NCBI GenBank assembly: GCA_963730065.1
Contig: CAVSQL010000014.1
Coordinates: 310,001-374,000, forward strand
Reading direction: 5' to 3'
Length of the DNA stretch: 64,000 nucleotides
Origin: UBA9676 sp963730065
GTDB lineage: Bacteria > Actinomycetota > Actinomycetes > Streptosporangiales > Streptosporangiaceae
In this document: positions 1 through 9,330 of the stretch, piece by piece
How the letters are laid out: each line of letters begins with the position of its first letter
How positions within the stretch are numbered: the first letter of the stretch is position 1
The notes under the pieces: generated by a model
What the model was told of the DNA's origin: nothing
Database searches by the model: none
The model's input: only the letters and a program-made list of their open reading frames with translations
Position numbers and translations under genes: made by a program

Positions 1-1317
1 CTGGCGATGGAACTGGGCGCTGATCCCGCGGCGCTGCGGGAGCCGTCGGGTGTCTTGCTGCTGGTGGGGCACGCCCCAGGGGGAGTCGCCACGGTTGCCC
101 AGGCTTACGCCGGTCACCAGTTCGGCGTATATGTGCCCCGGCTCGGCGACGGCCGGGCGCTGCTGCTCGGCGAGGTGATCGACATCCACGGTCGCCGCCG
201 TGACCTGCACCTGAAGGGGTCGGGGCGCACCCCGTTCGCGCGCAGTGGCGACGGCAAGGCGGCGGTGGGCCCCATGCTGCGCGAGTACCTGACCGGCGAG
301 GCCATGCAGGGCCTGGGGATCCCGACCACGCGGGCGCTCGCGGTGGTGGCTACCGGCGACCGGGTGTTTCGCGAGGGGGCGCTGCCGGGTGCGGTGCTGG
401 CCCGGGTCGCCGCGAGCCACCTGCGGGTGGGCACGTTCCAGTACGCTGCCGCGTCCGGCGACCGGGAACGGCTGCGTGCGCTGGCCGACTACGCCATCGG
501 CCGTCACTACCCGGAGGCCGCCGACGCCGCGAACTGCTACCTCGACCTCTTCCGGCACGTGGCCGGGGCGCAGGCATCGCTGGTGGCCCGGTGGATGCTG
601 GCCGGGTTCGTGCACGGGGTCATGAACACCGACAACACGACGATCTCCGGCGAGACGATCGACTACGGCCCATGCGCGTTCATGGACGCCTATGATCCGG
701 GCACGGTGTTCAGCTCCATCGACCACGGCGGCCGCTACGCCTACGGCAACCAGCCGGCGATCATGCAGTGGAACCTGGCCCGGCTGGCCGAGACCCTGCT
801 GCCTTTGATCGACGAGGACAGCGAAGCCGCGGTCGAGGCGGCCACAGACGTCCTGGGCGGGTTCGCCGGCGCCTACGAGCGGCACTGGGACGAAGGCATG
901 GCGGCCAAGCTAGGGCTCGCCGCGCCGAACCGGGAACTGGTGACCGATCTCCTGGAGCTGATGCGCGCGCAGAAGGTGGACTTCACGCGGTTCTTCCGCG
1001 CGCTGTCGGCCGGCACCGCGCGGACGATGTTCGCCCCGCCGGAGCCCTTCGACGCGTGGGCCGCCCGCCGCGCGGCGGTGCTGCCGGCCGACCGGGCCGC
1101 GGTGGCCGCCGCGATGGACCGGGTCAACCCCGCCTACATTCCGCGCAACCACCGCGTCGAGGAGGCGCTCGCGCAGGCGGCTCTTGGTGAGATGGGCCCG
1201 TTCCACCGCCTCCTCGGCGCGGTCTCCCGGCCTTTCGAGGAGCGGCCTGGCCTGGCGGACTACGCCAGCCCGGCGCCTGCGGGCGGCGCCCCGCACGTCA
1301 CCTACTGCGGCACCTGA
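1..1317 (+). CDS. selO: SelO-family protein adenylyltransferase, N-terminus cut by window edge
   Basis: SelO (YdiU/UPF0061) is a pseudokinase-fold enzyme that transfers AMP from ATP to protein hydroxyl groups, linked to redox stress. The frame is open to base 1, so the gene starts outside the window; 438 residues are visible against about 480 for complete bacterial members. Family marks seen: the LHLKGSGRTPF segment with the ATP-binding lysine (about residue 72), HGVMNTDN (about 205-212), TIDYGPCAFMDAYDP just after it, and the conserved C-terminal YCGT, whose cysteine is the position of selenocysteine in eukaryotic SelO. No operon partner is apparent; the next gene starts 245 bases downstream. 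Confidence 0.93.
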   Translation: MAMELGADPAALREPSGVLLLVGHAPGGVATVAQAYAGHQFGVYVPRLGDGRALLLGEVIDIHGRRRDLHLKGSGRTPFARSGDGKAAVGPMLREYLTGEAMQGLGIPTTRALAVVATGDRVFREGALPGAVLARVAASHLRVGTFQYAAASGDRERLRALADYAIGRHYPEAADAANCYLDLFRHVAGAQASLVARWMLAGFVHGVMNTDNTTISGETIDYGPCAFMDAYDPGTVFSSIDHGGRYAYGNQPAIMQWNLARLAETLLPLIDEDSEAAVEAATDVLGGFAGAYERHWDEGMAAKLGLAAPNRELVTDLLELMRAQKVDFTRFFRALSAGTARTMFAPPEPFDAWAARRAAVLPADRAAVAAAMDRVNPAYIPRNHRVEEALAQAALGEMGPFHRLLGAVSRPFEERPGLADYASPAPAGGAPHVTYCGT

Positions 1318-1562
1318 ACACGGGGTTGACGGTGCCCCACCACCCTGCGCACCGGTACCAAGGCCCTCGTCGCCGGCCTTGCGCCGGGCGGGGGCATTTC
1401 CACACCGCCTCCACACGCTCTGCAGCCGGGTAACACGGCGCTGGCCTGTGCTGGAGGCCCGGGAGTCGGTCCGCTCACCGCAGTCAGCGCGGGCAGCCCG
1501 CATGATCGGTTTGCGCCCCGGTGACGGTCGTTCTGGCGCTGCTCGATCACCTGGAGGGTGCG

Positions 1563-2555
1563 ATGTTCGCCGATCTTGTCCTGGAAGGTGGCGGTGTCAA
1601 GGGAATCGCCCTGGTCGGGGCGATCAGCGTCCTGGAGGAGCGAGGTTACGAATTCCGGCGGGTTGCTGGTACCTCGGCTGGCGCAATCGTCGGGTCGCTG
1701 GTGGCCGCGAGAGCCGGGGCCGCCGAGCTCCAGGAGATCATGCGCGGCGTTGACTACACGCGGTTCCAGGACGGGTCGCGATGGACGGACCTGTTCCTCG
1801 GGAAGGCCCTGGCGCTGCTGCTCGAGCACGGCATCTATGACGGCCAGTACCTGAAGGAGTGGCTGGGCGAGCAACTGGGAAAGCTTGGTGCCCATACCTT
1901 TGCCGATCTGCCGTACGACGATCCAGAGCGCCCGCCGGACCCCCAGCACGCATACCGGCTGGTGGTCATGACCTCCGACATCTCCCAGGGCCGCCTGCGC
2001 CGGCTGCCGTGGGAGTACGGCCACTACGGCCTGCCCGGCGCCGACCAGTGGGTGGCCGACGCCGTCCGCGCGTCGATGTCCATCCCCTTCTTCTACAAGC
2101 CGGCCCACCTGAAGGACGTCAACGGCAAGGACTGCTGGCTCGTCGACGGGGGGATGCTCTCCAACTTCCCCATCGACGTCTTCGACGCCCCACCCGGTGT
2201 GGAGCCACGCTGGCCCACGTTCGGCATCAAGCTGTCCGCTCATCCGGGCGCGGCGCTGGGCACGGTCAACGAGGTGCACGACACGGTCAGCATGTCGTGG
2301 GCGATGCTCAACACCATGACCGGGTTCTACGACCGGATGCACATCGACGACCCGGCCGTCACCGCCCGGACCATATTCGTCGACACCGGCAAGGTAAGAG
2401 CGACCGACTTCGATCTGGACCGGGACACCCAGGACATGCTGTTCCAGCACGGACGCGACGCGGCCCTGAAGTTCCTGGATGGCGCGCCGGGGCGGCCCGC
2501 CTGGGACTGGGAGGCCTACAAGCGCACGTACCGGAGCAGCCAGCCAGCGGCCTGA
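1563..2555 (+). CDS. patatin-like phospholipase family protein
   Basis: Predicted Ser-Asp dyad acyl hydrolase, 330 residues, about the usual size for bacterial patatin proteins. Seen: oxyanion glycine loop GGGVKG at residues 9-14, nucleophile elbow GTSAG (Ser38) and the catalytic Asp in VDGGMLSNFP (about Asp195). I chose the ATG at 1563 because GGAGGG lies at 1553-1558, 4 bases upstream; an in-frame GTG at 1521 would add 14 residues ahead of the conserved strand and has no such site. No signal peptide, so likely cytosolic or peripheral. Substrate is not deducible; family members cleave phospholipids or neutral lipids. Confidence 0.88.
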   Translation: MFADLVLEGGGVKGIALVGAISVLEERGYEFRRVAGTSAGAIVGSLVAARAGAAELQEIMRGVDYTRFQDGSRWTDLFLGKALALLLEHGIYDGQYLKEWLGEQLGKLGAHTFADLPYDDPERPPDPQHAYRLVVMTSDISQGRLRRLPWEYGHYGLPGADQWVADAVRASMSIPFFYKPAHLKDVNGKDCWLVDGGMLSNFPIDVFDAPPGVEPRWPTFGIKLSAHPGAALGTVNEVHDTVSMSWAMLNTMTGFYDRMHIDDPAVTARTIFVDTGKVRATDFDLDRDTQDMLFQHGRDAALKFLDGAPGRPAWDWEAYKRTYRSSQPAA

Positions 2556-2693
2556 GTGCGGGCGCCAGAGCGGCACCGGATACCTCTACGATCGCTACCA
2601 GAACGCCCACGGCCCGCGTTGAGCTGCACCGCTGAGCTGCACCGCTGAGCCCGTGACCGCCCAGCCGGGGAGACCACGGACCGAGGAGAGCCG

Positions 2694-4202
2694 ATGCCGA
2701 CCCCATCGTCGGATGAAGACGTCCAGGTCTGGTTCCTGACCGGCAGCCAGGCTCTGTACGGGGAGGAGACGCTGCGCCAGGTGGCGGAGCAGTCCCAGCG
2801 GATCGTGGAGACACTCGCCGCCCAGCTCCCGGTCCGGCTGGTCTGGCGGCCGGTGCTGACCACGGCCGACGCGATCCGCCGCGCCTGCCTGGACGCGACC
2901 TCGTCCGACGAGTGCGCGGGCGTCGTCGCCTGGATGCACACATTCTCGCCCGCCAAGATGTGGATCGGCGGCCTGGAGGCGCTGCGCAAGCCATTGCTGC
3001 ACCTGCACACCCAGGCCAACGTCTCGCTGCCATGGTCCGAGATCGACATGGACTTCATGAACCTCAACCAGGCCGCGCACGGGGACCGCGAGTTCGGCTA
3101 CATCCAGAGCCGTCTCGGCGTCGCCCGCAAGATCGTGGCGGGCCACGTGAGCGACCCGGTCGTGGCCGGGCGGGTGGAGACATGGACACGCGCCGCGCTG
3201 GGCTGGCGCGCCGCCCAGTCCCTGCGCATGGCCCGGTTCGGCGACAACATGCGCAACGTGGCCGTCACCGAGGGAGACAAGGTCGAGGCCGAGCGCGTGT
3301 TCGGCTTCTCCGTGAACACATGGGGCGTCAACGACCTCGTGGCCGCCGTCAACGCCGTACCCGGGGGGGACGCCGACGCACTGGCCGCCCAGTATGACCA
3401 GGCCTACGACGTTGTCCCCGGGCTCCGCCCGGGCGGGGAACGGCGCGAGTCACTGCGCTACGCGGCCCGCCAGGAGCTGGGCCTGCGCTCCTTCCTCCAC
3501 GACGGCGGCTTCACCGCGTTCACGACCAACTTCGAGGACCTCGGCGGCCTGCGCCAGCTGCCCGGACTCGCCGTCCAGCGCCTGATGGCCGACGGCTACG
3601 GATTCGGCGCCGAGGGCGACTGGAAGACCGCGGCCCTGCTGCGGGTGCTCAAGGTGATGTCCGCGGGCCGGGAGGGCGGGACCTCCTTCATGGAGGACTA
3701 CACCTATCACCTCGGCCCTGGCGATCCCAAGATCCTCGGCGCGCACATGCTCGAGATCTGCCCGACCATCGCCGCCGGCCGCCCCAGCTGCGAGATCCAC
3801 CCCCTGGGGATCGGCAATCGCGAGGACCCGGTCCGCCTCGTGTTCACCGCCGCCCCCGGCCCCGGCCTGGTGGTCGGCCTCTCGGACGTCGGCGAACGCT
3901 TCCGCCTGACCGCGAACGTGATCGAGATCGTCGAGCCGGACGAGCCGCTGCCCCGGCTGCCCGTCGCCCGCGCCGTCTGGAAGCCCGAACCCGATCTGGC
4001 CACCTCCACCGAGAGCTGGCTGCTCGCCGGCGCTCCGCATCACACCGTCCTGAGCACCGCCGTCGGCCTGGAAGCCCTCGACGACTTCGCCCGCATCGCG
4101 GAGACCGAGCTTCTCCTCATCGACGCCGCCACCGATCACAGGCAGTTCGCTAAGGAACTCCGCTGGAACCAGGCCTACTACCGGCTCGCCCGGGGACTGT
4201 GA
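2694..4202 (+). CDS. araA: L-arabinose isomerase
   Basis: Converts L-arabinose to L-ribulose, the first step of bacterial arabinose use; Mn-dependent. Length 502 residues matches the family. The N-terminal WFLTGSQALYG, the substrate-loop region with WMHTFSPAKMWI, the metal-site segments around FMEDYTYHL and CEIHPLGIG, and the C-terminal LRWNQAYYRLARGL are all typical of AraA. Starts at ATG 2694 with GAGGAG just upstream. AraB and AraD are not adjacent, so the rest of the pathway must lie elsewhere. A 13-base tandem duplication sits in the leader at 2621-2646. Confidence 0.95.
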   Translation: MPTPSSDEDVQVWFLTGSQALYGEETLRQVAEQSQRIVETLAAQLPVRLVWRPVLTTADAIRRACLDATSSDECAGVVAWMHTFSPAKMWIGGLEALRKPLLHLHTQANVSLPWSEIDMDFMNLNQAAHGDREFGYIQSRLGVARKIVAGHVSDPVVAGRVETWTRAALGWRAAQSLRMARFGDNMRNVAVTEGDKVEAERVFGFSVNTWGVNDLVAAVNAVPGGDADALAAQYDQAYDVVPGLRPGGERRESLRYAARQELGLRSFLHDGGFTAFTTNFEDLGGLRQLPGLAVQRLMADGYGFGAEGDWKTAALLRVLKVMSAGREGGTSFMEDYTYHLGPGDPKILGAHMLEICPTIAAGRPSCEIHPLGIGNREDPVRLVFTAAPGPGLVVGLSDVGERFRLTANVIEIVEPDEPLPRLPVARAVWKPEPDLATSTESWLLAGAPHHTVLSTAVGLEALDDFARIAETELLLIDAATDHRQFAKELRWNQAYYRLARGL

Positions 4203-4253
4203 GGGCCTACGCGCATGCGGGGCGGGGGAAGTCCGCGGGCTAGCGTGGGCCAC

Positions 4254-5211
4254 GTGACGACAGACGAGGTGGAGCTTGACGTCGGGGACCGGTCGGTGCG
4301 GATCACAAATCCGGGCCGGGTGTACTTCCCGGCCCGGGGCGAGACCAAGCTCGACCTGGCCCGCTACTACCTGTCGGTCGGCGATGGGATCGTGCGCGCG
4401 CTGCGGGAACGGCCGTGCATGATGCACCGGTTCCCGTCCGGGGTCGCGGGCGGGAAGGTCTACCAGAAACGGATTCCGCACGGCGCGCCGCCGTGGCTGG
4501 AGACGGTGCGGGTGGACTTCCCGCGCTACGGCCGGCATGCCGACGAGCTGTGTGTGACCGAGCTGGCCAGCGTGGTGTGGGCGGTGCAGATGTTCAACCG
4601 TGGAGTTCCACCCGTGGAACTCCCGCCGGGCCGACACCGAACGGCCCGATGAATGGCGCATCGACCTCGATCCCATGCCGCGCTGCGAGTTCGCCACGGT
4701 GCGCCGGGCCGCCCACATCGCGCAGGAGATACTCGGCGAGCTCGGGATGGCCGGGTGGCCCAAGACTTCGGGCGGCCATGGCCTGCACATCTACGTCCGG
4801 ATCGAGCCGCGGTGGGGCTTCGCCGACGTGCGCCGGGCGGCGCACGCCTTCGCCCGCGAGGTCGAGCGCCGCGCGCCGGACCAGGTGACGACCACCTGGT
4901 GGCGCAAGGACCGCGACCCCACCATGCTGTTTGTCGATTACAACCAAAACGCCCGCGACCATACGATCGCCAGTGCCTACTCGGTGCGCGGCGTCCCGGA
5001 GGCGACCGTGTCCACCCCCATCACCTGGGACGAGATCGACACCGTCGACCCACGCCAGTTCACCATCGCCACCGTGCCCTCCCGCTTCGCCGAGCTCGGC
5101 GACCTGCACCAGGGCATCGAGGATCGCGCCTACCCGCTGGACACCTTGCTGGAATGGGCCAAACGCGATGGACTCGACGGGGCTGTGCCCGACGAACCCG
5201 GAAACACGTGA
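4254..5211 (+). pseudogene. LigD-type NHEJ polymerase domain protein, single frameshift
   Basis: Archaeo-eukaryotic primase-like polymerase related to the polymerase domain of LigD, which fills gaps in bacterial non-homologous end joining. The N-terminal part (GTG 4254, MTTDEVELDVGDRSV) reads in one frame to about 4598; the remainder continues one base later from GTG 4600 as VEFHPWNSRRADTERPDEW, with the metal-binding IDLDPMP and HGLHIYVRI motifs. Family members read through this point without a break, so one extra base (or two missing) near 4593-4599 splits the gene. Either a sequencing error or a young pseudogene. If repaired, about 319 residues. A second, intact paralogue is at 57646-58587. 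Confidence 0.82.
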
Positions 5212-5239
5212 AGATCCTCGTGCGGTCTGGAGGGCCCGG

Positions 5240-5905
5240 ATGGACGCCGGCAACACCAAGGCGCTGACTGACCTGGTCACAGGACGCCTGTCCACGGCGG
5301 TCGTGTCAGACATCCTGGACGATCTCGGCCACCGCGACCACGTCCTTGACCCGGCCATCCGCCCGCTCGGCGATGCTGCGGTGATCGCCGGCTGGGCCAA
5401 TCCCTTCCTCGTCGCTGAGGTGGACGAGATACCCGCCGACCCCTACACCGGCGAGATCGCCGCGATGGACGACATAGCACCGGGAGATGTCGTTCTCATC
5501 GCCGCGGACGGCTCGGCGCGCGCCGCCTGCTGGGGAGAACTGTTCTCAACGGCGGCGCGCGCCCGGGGCGCCCACGCCACACTGATCGACGGGTACTGCC
5601 GCGACGCCCAGGTGATCGCCGCCCTCGGCTACCCGGTGTGGTGCCGCGGTCTGCTGCCGCTGGACGTCAAGGGCCGGCTCGCGGTGACCGCGTGGCGGCA
5701 GCCCGCCGTCGTCGGCGGCCTGCCGGTCCAGCCGGGGGATCTGGTGGTGGCCGACGCCGACGGCGTGGTCATCATCCCGGCCGGGCTCGCCGCCGAGACG
5801 GTAGCGCGCGCGCTGGACAAGGTGTCGAAAGAGAACGGGGTGCGGGACGCACTGGCGGAGGGGAGCACCCTGCGCAGTGCCTATGACCGGTTCGGCGTCC
5901 TGTGA
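5240..5905 (+). CDS. RraA-like family protein (aldolase/dehydratase fold)
   Basis: 221-residue member of the RraA/HMG-aldolase superfamily (4-hydroxy-4-methyl-2-oxoglutarate aldolase or oxaloacetate decarboxylase types). Recognised from the STAVVSDILDDLG start, the GDVVLIAADG strand, GELFSTAARARGAHATLIDG and the late Asp/Arg segment YCRDAQV, followed by PGDLVVADADGVVIIP. ATG 5240 is preceded by GGAGGG (5229-5234). The upstream frame is open much further but only as a shadow of the polymerase gene. Starts 28 bases after that gene. Reaction not fixed: the superfamily includes aldolases, decarboxylases and the RNase E inhibitor RraA. Confidence 0.85.
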   Translation: MDAGNTKALTDLVTGRLSTAVVSDILDDLGHRDHVLDPAIRPLGDAAVIAGWANPFLVAEVDEIPADPYTGEIAAMDDIAPGDVVLIAADGSARAACWGELFSTAARARGAHATLIDGYCRDAQVIAALGYPVWCRGLLPLDVKGRLAVTAWRQPAVVGGLPVQPGDLVVADADGVVIIPAGLAAETVARALDKVSKENGVRDALAEGSTLRSAYDRFGVL

Positions 5906-5927
5906 GCGACCGCCAGCACGAGGGGTC

Positions 5928-6431
5928 ATGATGGCGGATATGAAGAGTACGCCCGAGCAGGTCATCGGCATTACGGGCCACCGGACTCTTTCAGCGGCGA
6001 CGCGAAAGCTGGTCATCGACGCCGTCAGGGACGAGCTAGCCGACATGCGCGATCTTGTGGTGGTAACTTCGCTCGCTGCGGGCGCAGATCAGATCTGCGC
6101 TGAAGTGGCCCTGGAGGCGGGGGGGCGTCTGGTCGTCGTGGTGCCAGCGCAAAGGTATGAGGAATCTTTCAGCAATGAGATTGACCTCACGAACTTCACC
6201 CGGCTGCTGAGCCAGGCGGCCGAGATCATATCGATGCCTTTTGAAGAGCCATGTGAAGAGGCCTACTGGGCAGCCGGCCGAGAAGTTGTGGACCGGGCAA
6301 ATTGGCTGCTGGCAGTGTGGGACGGGGAGCCGGCTCGCGGCCTGGGGGGAACGGCCGACGTCGTGGCCTATGCGCGATCGGTGGGTAAGAGGACCGCAGT
6401 CATCTGGCCCGAGGGGGCAGCCCGCGCCTAG
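5928..6431 (+). CDS. SLOG/LOG-like Rossmann-fold protein, function unknown
   Basis: 167 residues. An N-terminal VIGITGHRTL strand-turn, SLAAGADQICAEVALEAG and a C-terminal DRANWLLAVWDGE with a Gly-rich GGTADVVAYA helix resemble the SLOG/TIR-like nucleotide-binding Rossmann proteins (DprA/LOG superfamily) that often bind nucleotide derivatives. No catalytic assignment is possible. Tandem ATGs occur at 5928 and 5931 with GAGGGG upstream; either could be used. It overlaps the end of the convergent CPBP gene by 4 bases. Codon use is slightly less GC-biased than its neighbours in the 6050-6260 stretch, which could mean a different origin. Confidence 0.7.
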   Translation: MMADMKSTPEQVIGITGHRTLSAATRKLVIDAVRDELADMRDLVVVTSLAAGADQICAEVALEAGGRLVVVVPAQRYEESFSNEIDLTNFTRLLSQAAEIISMPFEEPCEEAYWAAGREVVDRANWLLAVWDGEPARGLGGTADVVAYARSVGKRTAVIWPEGAARA

Positions 6432-7183
6432 CCGGGCGCCCTGTCCTGATGCCGGGCGATGGCCCAGGCGGCCAGCGCGCCAAGGGAGTTCGTGGCGAGA
6501 TGAAGCAGGATGGGTGCGGCCAGGCTGCCTGAACGTGTCCGCAGCCAGGAAAAGAGCACACCGCCGGCCGACGTCGCCGCCACGCCCGCGGTGGCACCGG
6601 CCAGGATCTTCCCCGGGCGGTCCGCCAGCCCGTTGATGCGAAGGGCTCCCGCGGTGGGGCCGATGTGCCAGATGCCGAAGATGCAACTCGTCACCGCGGT
6701 CGCGGCGCCGCCGGGCATGACCCGGCACAGCGCGGCCTGCAGCACCCCGCGGAATGCGGTTTCCTCCCACAGCACGGTGCCCAGCGGGATACGCACCAGG
6801 ACCTGATAGGCGACCTCGCGCCCGCTCAGGCCCCTGATCCGGTCGTCCGCCAGGACGGGGCGCGTCGCCGGCACGGCGGCGATGAGCACCCACCCGGCCG
6901 CCGTCGCGGCGGCCGCCGCGGATCCGAGCCGCAGGCCCGGCCGCAGCTCCTCGCGCCCGAGGCCCAGGTCGGTGGCGGTCAGGCCGCTCGCGGCCGCCGC
7001 CGCCACCGCAGCACCGGTGGCGCAGACGTTGAGCAGCGTGTACCGCCGGTGATGCCAGGGCAGCATCCCGGCGAGGTTGTTGTACGCCGCGAGTACCACA
7101 CAGGACGCGATCGCGAACCCCACGTCTGCCCGCCGCCGGGACGCCGGGCCCCTCCGGACCGCCGCCGCCCGCCCGTGGCTCAC
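6428..7183 (-). CDS. CPBP-family intramembrane glutamic endopeptidase
   Basis: 251-residue multi-pass membrane protein of the CPBP (Abi/CAAX protease-bacteriocin processing) family. Motif 1 is EETAFRG (Glu140-Glu141), motif 2 is FGIWHIGPT (His173), motif 3 is HLATNS (His228, Asn232), all present, so a catalytically competent protease is expected. Hydrophobic segments surround residues 21-45, 50-70, 85-105 and the C-terminal half. It lies 3 bases downstream of the response-regulator gene in the same direction, so it is probably the last gene of that two-component operon and may be its target. Substrate unknown. Confidence 0.85.
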   Translation of the reverse strand: MSHGRAAAVRRGPASRRRADVGFAIASCVVLAAYNNLAGMLPWHHRRYTLLNVCATGAAVAAAAASGLTATDLGLGREELRPGLRLGSAAAAATAAGWVLIAAVPATRPVLADDRIRGLSGREVAYQVLVRIPLGTVLWEETAFRGVLQAALCRVMPGGAATAVTSCIFGIWHIGPTAGALRINGLADRPGKILAGATAGVAATSAGGVLFSWLRTRSGSLAAPILLHLATNSLGALAAWAIARHQDRAPG

Positions 7184-7186
7184 GCC

Positions 7187-7846
7187 TCAGCCGCCGGGAT
7201 GGACGAGGCCGGTCTCGTAGGCGAGGACGACCGCCTGGGTGCGGTCGCGCAGCCCGAGCTTCATCAGGATGCGGCCCACGTGGGTCTTCACCGTCTGTTC
7301 CGCGACGACCAGGTAGTCGGCGATCTCGGCGTTCGACATACCGCGCGCGACCAGGGCGAGCACCTCGGACTCCCGGTCGGTGAGCTCTTTGAGGCTCTCG
7401 CGGGTGGGGCTCCGGGGCGCGCCCATCCGGGCGAACTCGGCGATGAGGCGCCGGGTCACACCGGGGGACAGGAGCGCGTCGCCGGCCGCCACCAGCCGCA
7501 CCGCAGCGGCGAGCTCACCGGCGGAGGCGTCCTTGAGCAGGAAACCGCTGGCCCCCGAGCGCAGCGCCTCATACACATAGTCGTCGAGGTCGAAGGTGGT
7601 CAGCACCAGGACCTTCGGCGCGCCCGCCATCGCCGTGATCGCCCGGGTCGCCTGCAGGCCATCGAGCACCGGCATGCGGACGTCCATCAGGATCACGTCC
7701 GGGTGCAGCTCGGCGGCCCGGGCGATCGCCTCCTCGCCGTTCAGGGCCTCGGCGATGACCTCGATGTCCGGCTGGGCGTTCAGCAGGACGGAAAAGCCGG
7801 ACCGTACCATGCCCTGGTCATCGGCGACCACCACTCGGATCGTCAC
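7187..7846 (-). CDS. NarL/LuxR-family response regulator
   Basis: 219 residues: receiver domain (acidic pair Asp9-Asp10, phosphoacceptor Asp55 in ILMDVRMPV, Lys about 104 in GFLLKDAS) then a LuxR-type HTH at about 153-198 (LTDRESEVLALVARG ... TVKTHVGRILMKL). GTG start at 7846 overlaps the stop of the upstream histidine kinase by GTGA, so the two are translationally coupled. The longer open frame upstream is a shadow of the kinase. Cytosolic DNA-binding output of the kinase; the following CPBP protease is the nearest candidate target. Confidence 0.93.
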   Translation of the reverse strand: MTIRVVVADDQGMVRSGFSVLLNAQPDIEVIAEALNGEEAIARAAELHPDVILMDVRMPVLDGLQATRAITAMAGAPKVLVLTTFDLDDYVYEALRSGASGFLLKDASAGELAAAVRLVAAGDALLSPGVTRRLIAEFARMGAPRSPTRESLKELTDRESEVLALVARGMSNAEIADYLVVAEQTVKTHVGRILMKLGLRDRTQAVVLAYETGLVHPGG

Positions 7847-9000
7847 GGCGCTCCCTCCGGGTCGCTGCCGATCGGCAGAGCGGCGGTCACCAGGAACTCG
7901 CCGTTCGGGGCGGGCCGCGCCTCGAGGTGCCCGCCCAGCATGGCGGCGCGTTCGCGCATGCCAATGATGCCGTGTCCGCCGCCGTCGCTGGGTCCCGGCT
8001 CGCCCGGCTGCTCCCACAGCGCCTGGGTCCCGGGCGGGCACGAGTCGTTGCGGACCTCGATCACCAGGGCCGCCTCGCCGTAGTGGAGATGCACGAGGAC
8101 CGCGGCGCCCGGCGCGTGCCGCATGGCGTTGCTCAGCGCCTCCTGCACGATCCGGTACGCGGACAGGTCCACCCCCTGCGGTATCGGCCTTGGCGTCCCG
8201 CTGACGTCGGACGTGACCGTCACGCCGCCGTTGCGCGCCGATTCAAGCAGGCCGGGCAGGTCGTCCAGGCCGGGCTGTGGCGCCGTGTCCGGTGTCTCGC
8301 TGCGCAGCACGCCCAGGACGCGGCGCAGCTCGTTGAGGCCGCTCAGCGCGCTGGCCCGGATCTCGGCGAAGCTCTCGACCAGTTCCTTCGGCGGGTCGGT
8401 GGTCTTGTAGGGAGCGGCCTCGGCCTGGATGGCGATCACCGACATGTGGTGGGCGACGACGTCGTGCAGCTCACGGGCGATGCGCTGGCGTTCCTCGAGC
8501 AGCGCTCGCTCGCCCTCATGGCGGCGTTCGGCCACCTCCAGCTGCTCACGCCCACTGCGCCGGGACCGGATGAAGATCCCGAAGAGCAGCAGGATCGCGG
8601 TGAGGACGATGGCGGCCGCGCTGGTCGGGCTGTTGATGACGATCGCGCCGACCGCCGTGACCGCGCCCGCGGCGACCACCACCCACGTCGCGCAGCGGAC
8701 GGAGACGGCGTACAGGCACAGGCCGTAGACGAGGACCCCGGCCGGGAGGTACGCGGCCGTCCCGATCGAATGCGGCGTGATGATGAACCGGCCGACCACG
8801 AGCATGGCGGCCGCCGAGGCCAGCCAGGCGGTCACCGGGAAGCGGTTCCGGAGGACCAGCGGCGCGCATAGCACGAACGAAACCCCGATGATCTGCACCG
8901 AGTTGTAGTGGCCGGGGTGCGAGGCGTTCGCGCTCGCCAGCACCTTGTTTGTGAGGACGAAGGCGATGACCGCGATGAGCACGTCCGCGATGAACACCAA
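7843..9000 (-). CDS. DesK/NarX-type sensor histidine kinase
   Basis: About 385 residues: a multi-pass membrane sensor (roughly residues 1-140), a HisKA_3 dimerisation helix with phosphoacceptor His179 in RIARELHDVVAHHMSVI, and a C-terminal HATPase with RIVQEALSNAMRHA (N box) and GGGHGIIGMRERA (G box). Pairs with the response regulator at 7187-7846 (GTGA overlap). The start is uncertain: TTG 9000 or GTG 8997 are the first starts in frame, but the frame upstream encodes RWLRLGRFDL, which looks like genuine protein. An ATG at 9090 with an AAGG site lies in the frame that would connect if one base were missing near 9035-9050, so the true gene may extend to 9090. Confidence 0.88.
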   Translation of the reverse strand: MVFIADVLIAVIAFVLTNKVLASANASHPGHYNSVQIIGVSFVLCAPLVLRNRFPVTAWLASAAAMLVVGRFIITPHSIGTAAYLPAGVLVYGLCLYAVSVRCATWVVVAAGAVTAVGAIVINSPTSAAAIVLTAILLLFGIFIRSRRSGREQLEVAERRHEGERALLEERQRIARELHDVVAHHMSVIAIQAEAAPYKTTDPPKELVESFAEIRASALSGLNELRRVLGVLRSETPDTAPQPGLDDLPGLLESARNGGVTVTSDVSGTPRPIPQGVDLSAYRIVQEALSNAMRHAPGAAVLVHLHYGEAALVIEVRNDSCPPGTQALWEQPGEPGPSDGGGHGIIGMRERAAMLGGHLEARPAPNGEFLVTAALPIGSDPEGAP

Positions 9001-9330
9001 GTCGAATCGCCCGAGCCGCAGCCAGCGCGGGCGGGAGCCGGCGGCGCCGTGACACGGGCCCTGAGCGGGCGCGCGGGAGCTGAGCTCATGCCTTCAGGGT
9101 AGGGCCGGCGCGGTGCGCGTTTCGTGACCCCAGCGGCGTATCTGCGAGGCCATACCCAGGTAGGGGGTGGCGCACGGGGAGCCCGCCGGCGGCCCGCGTG
9201 GTGACGCCGCCGGCTCATCCTCCTGGTACCTGCGCGGCAGGCCCAAAGTGGGCTCCGCAGGCCGACGCCGGCTAGCTCCACGCGCCCGTAACTTCCTGGC
9301 CAGTACCCGCTGAACAGGAAGGACGCAGCC
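9001..9330. other. 330-bp divergent intergenic region
   Basis: Lies between the minus-strand histidine kinase and the plus-strand hydrolase. The first 90 bases probably encode the kinase N-terminus (see that entry). The rest should hold both promoters, but no convincing -35/-10 pair is visible. The only clear element is an AGGAAGG ribosome site at about 9317-9323 before ATG 9331. Confidence 0.5.

Noticed and set aside
2621..2646. 13-base tandem duplication (GAGCTGCACCGCT)
   Set aside because: Only two copies in a short leader; no symmetry or nearby element gives it a role.
3450..4790. Long minus-strand open frame opposite araA and the polymerase gene
   Set aside because: It mirrors the coding phase of the plus-strand genes, has no family motifs and is a high-GC shadow. 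The same applies to long frames at 1302-2576, 6665-8083, 11966-13450, 22779-24752, 26214-27920 and 60762-62768.
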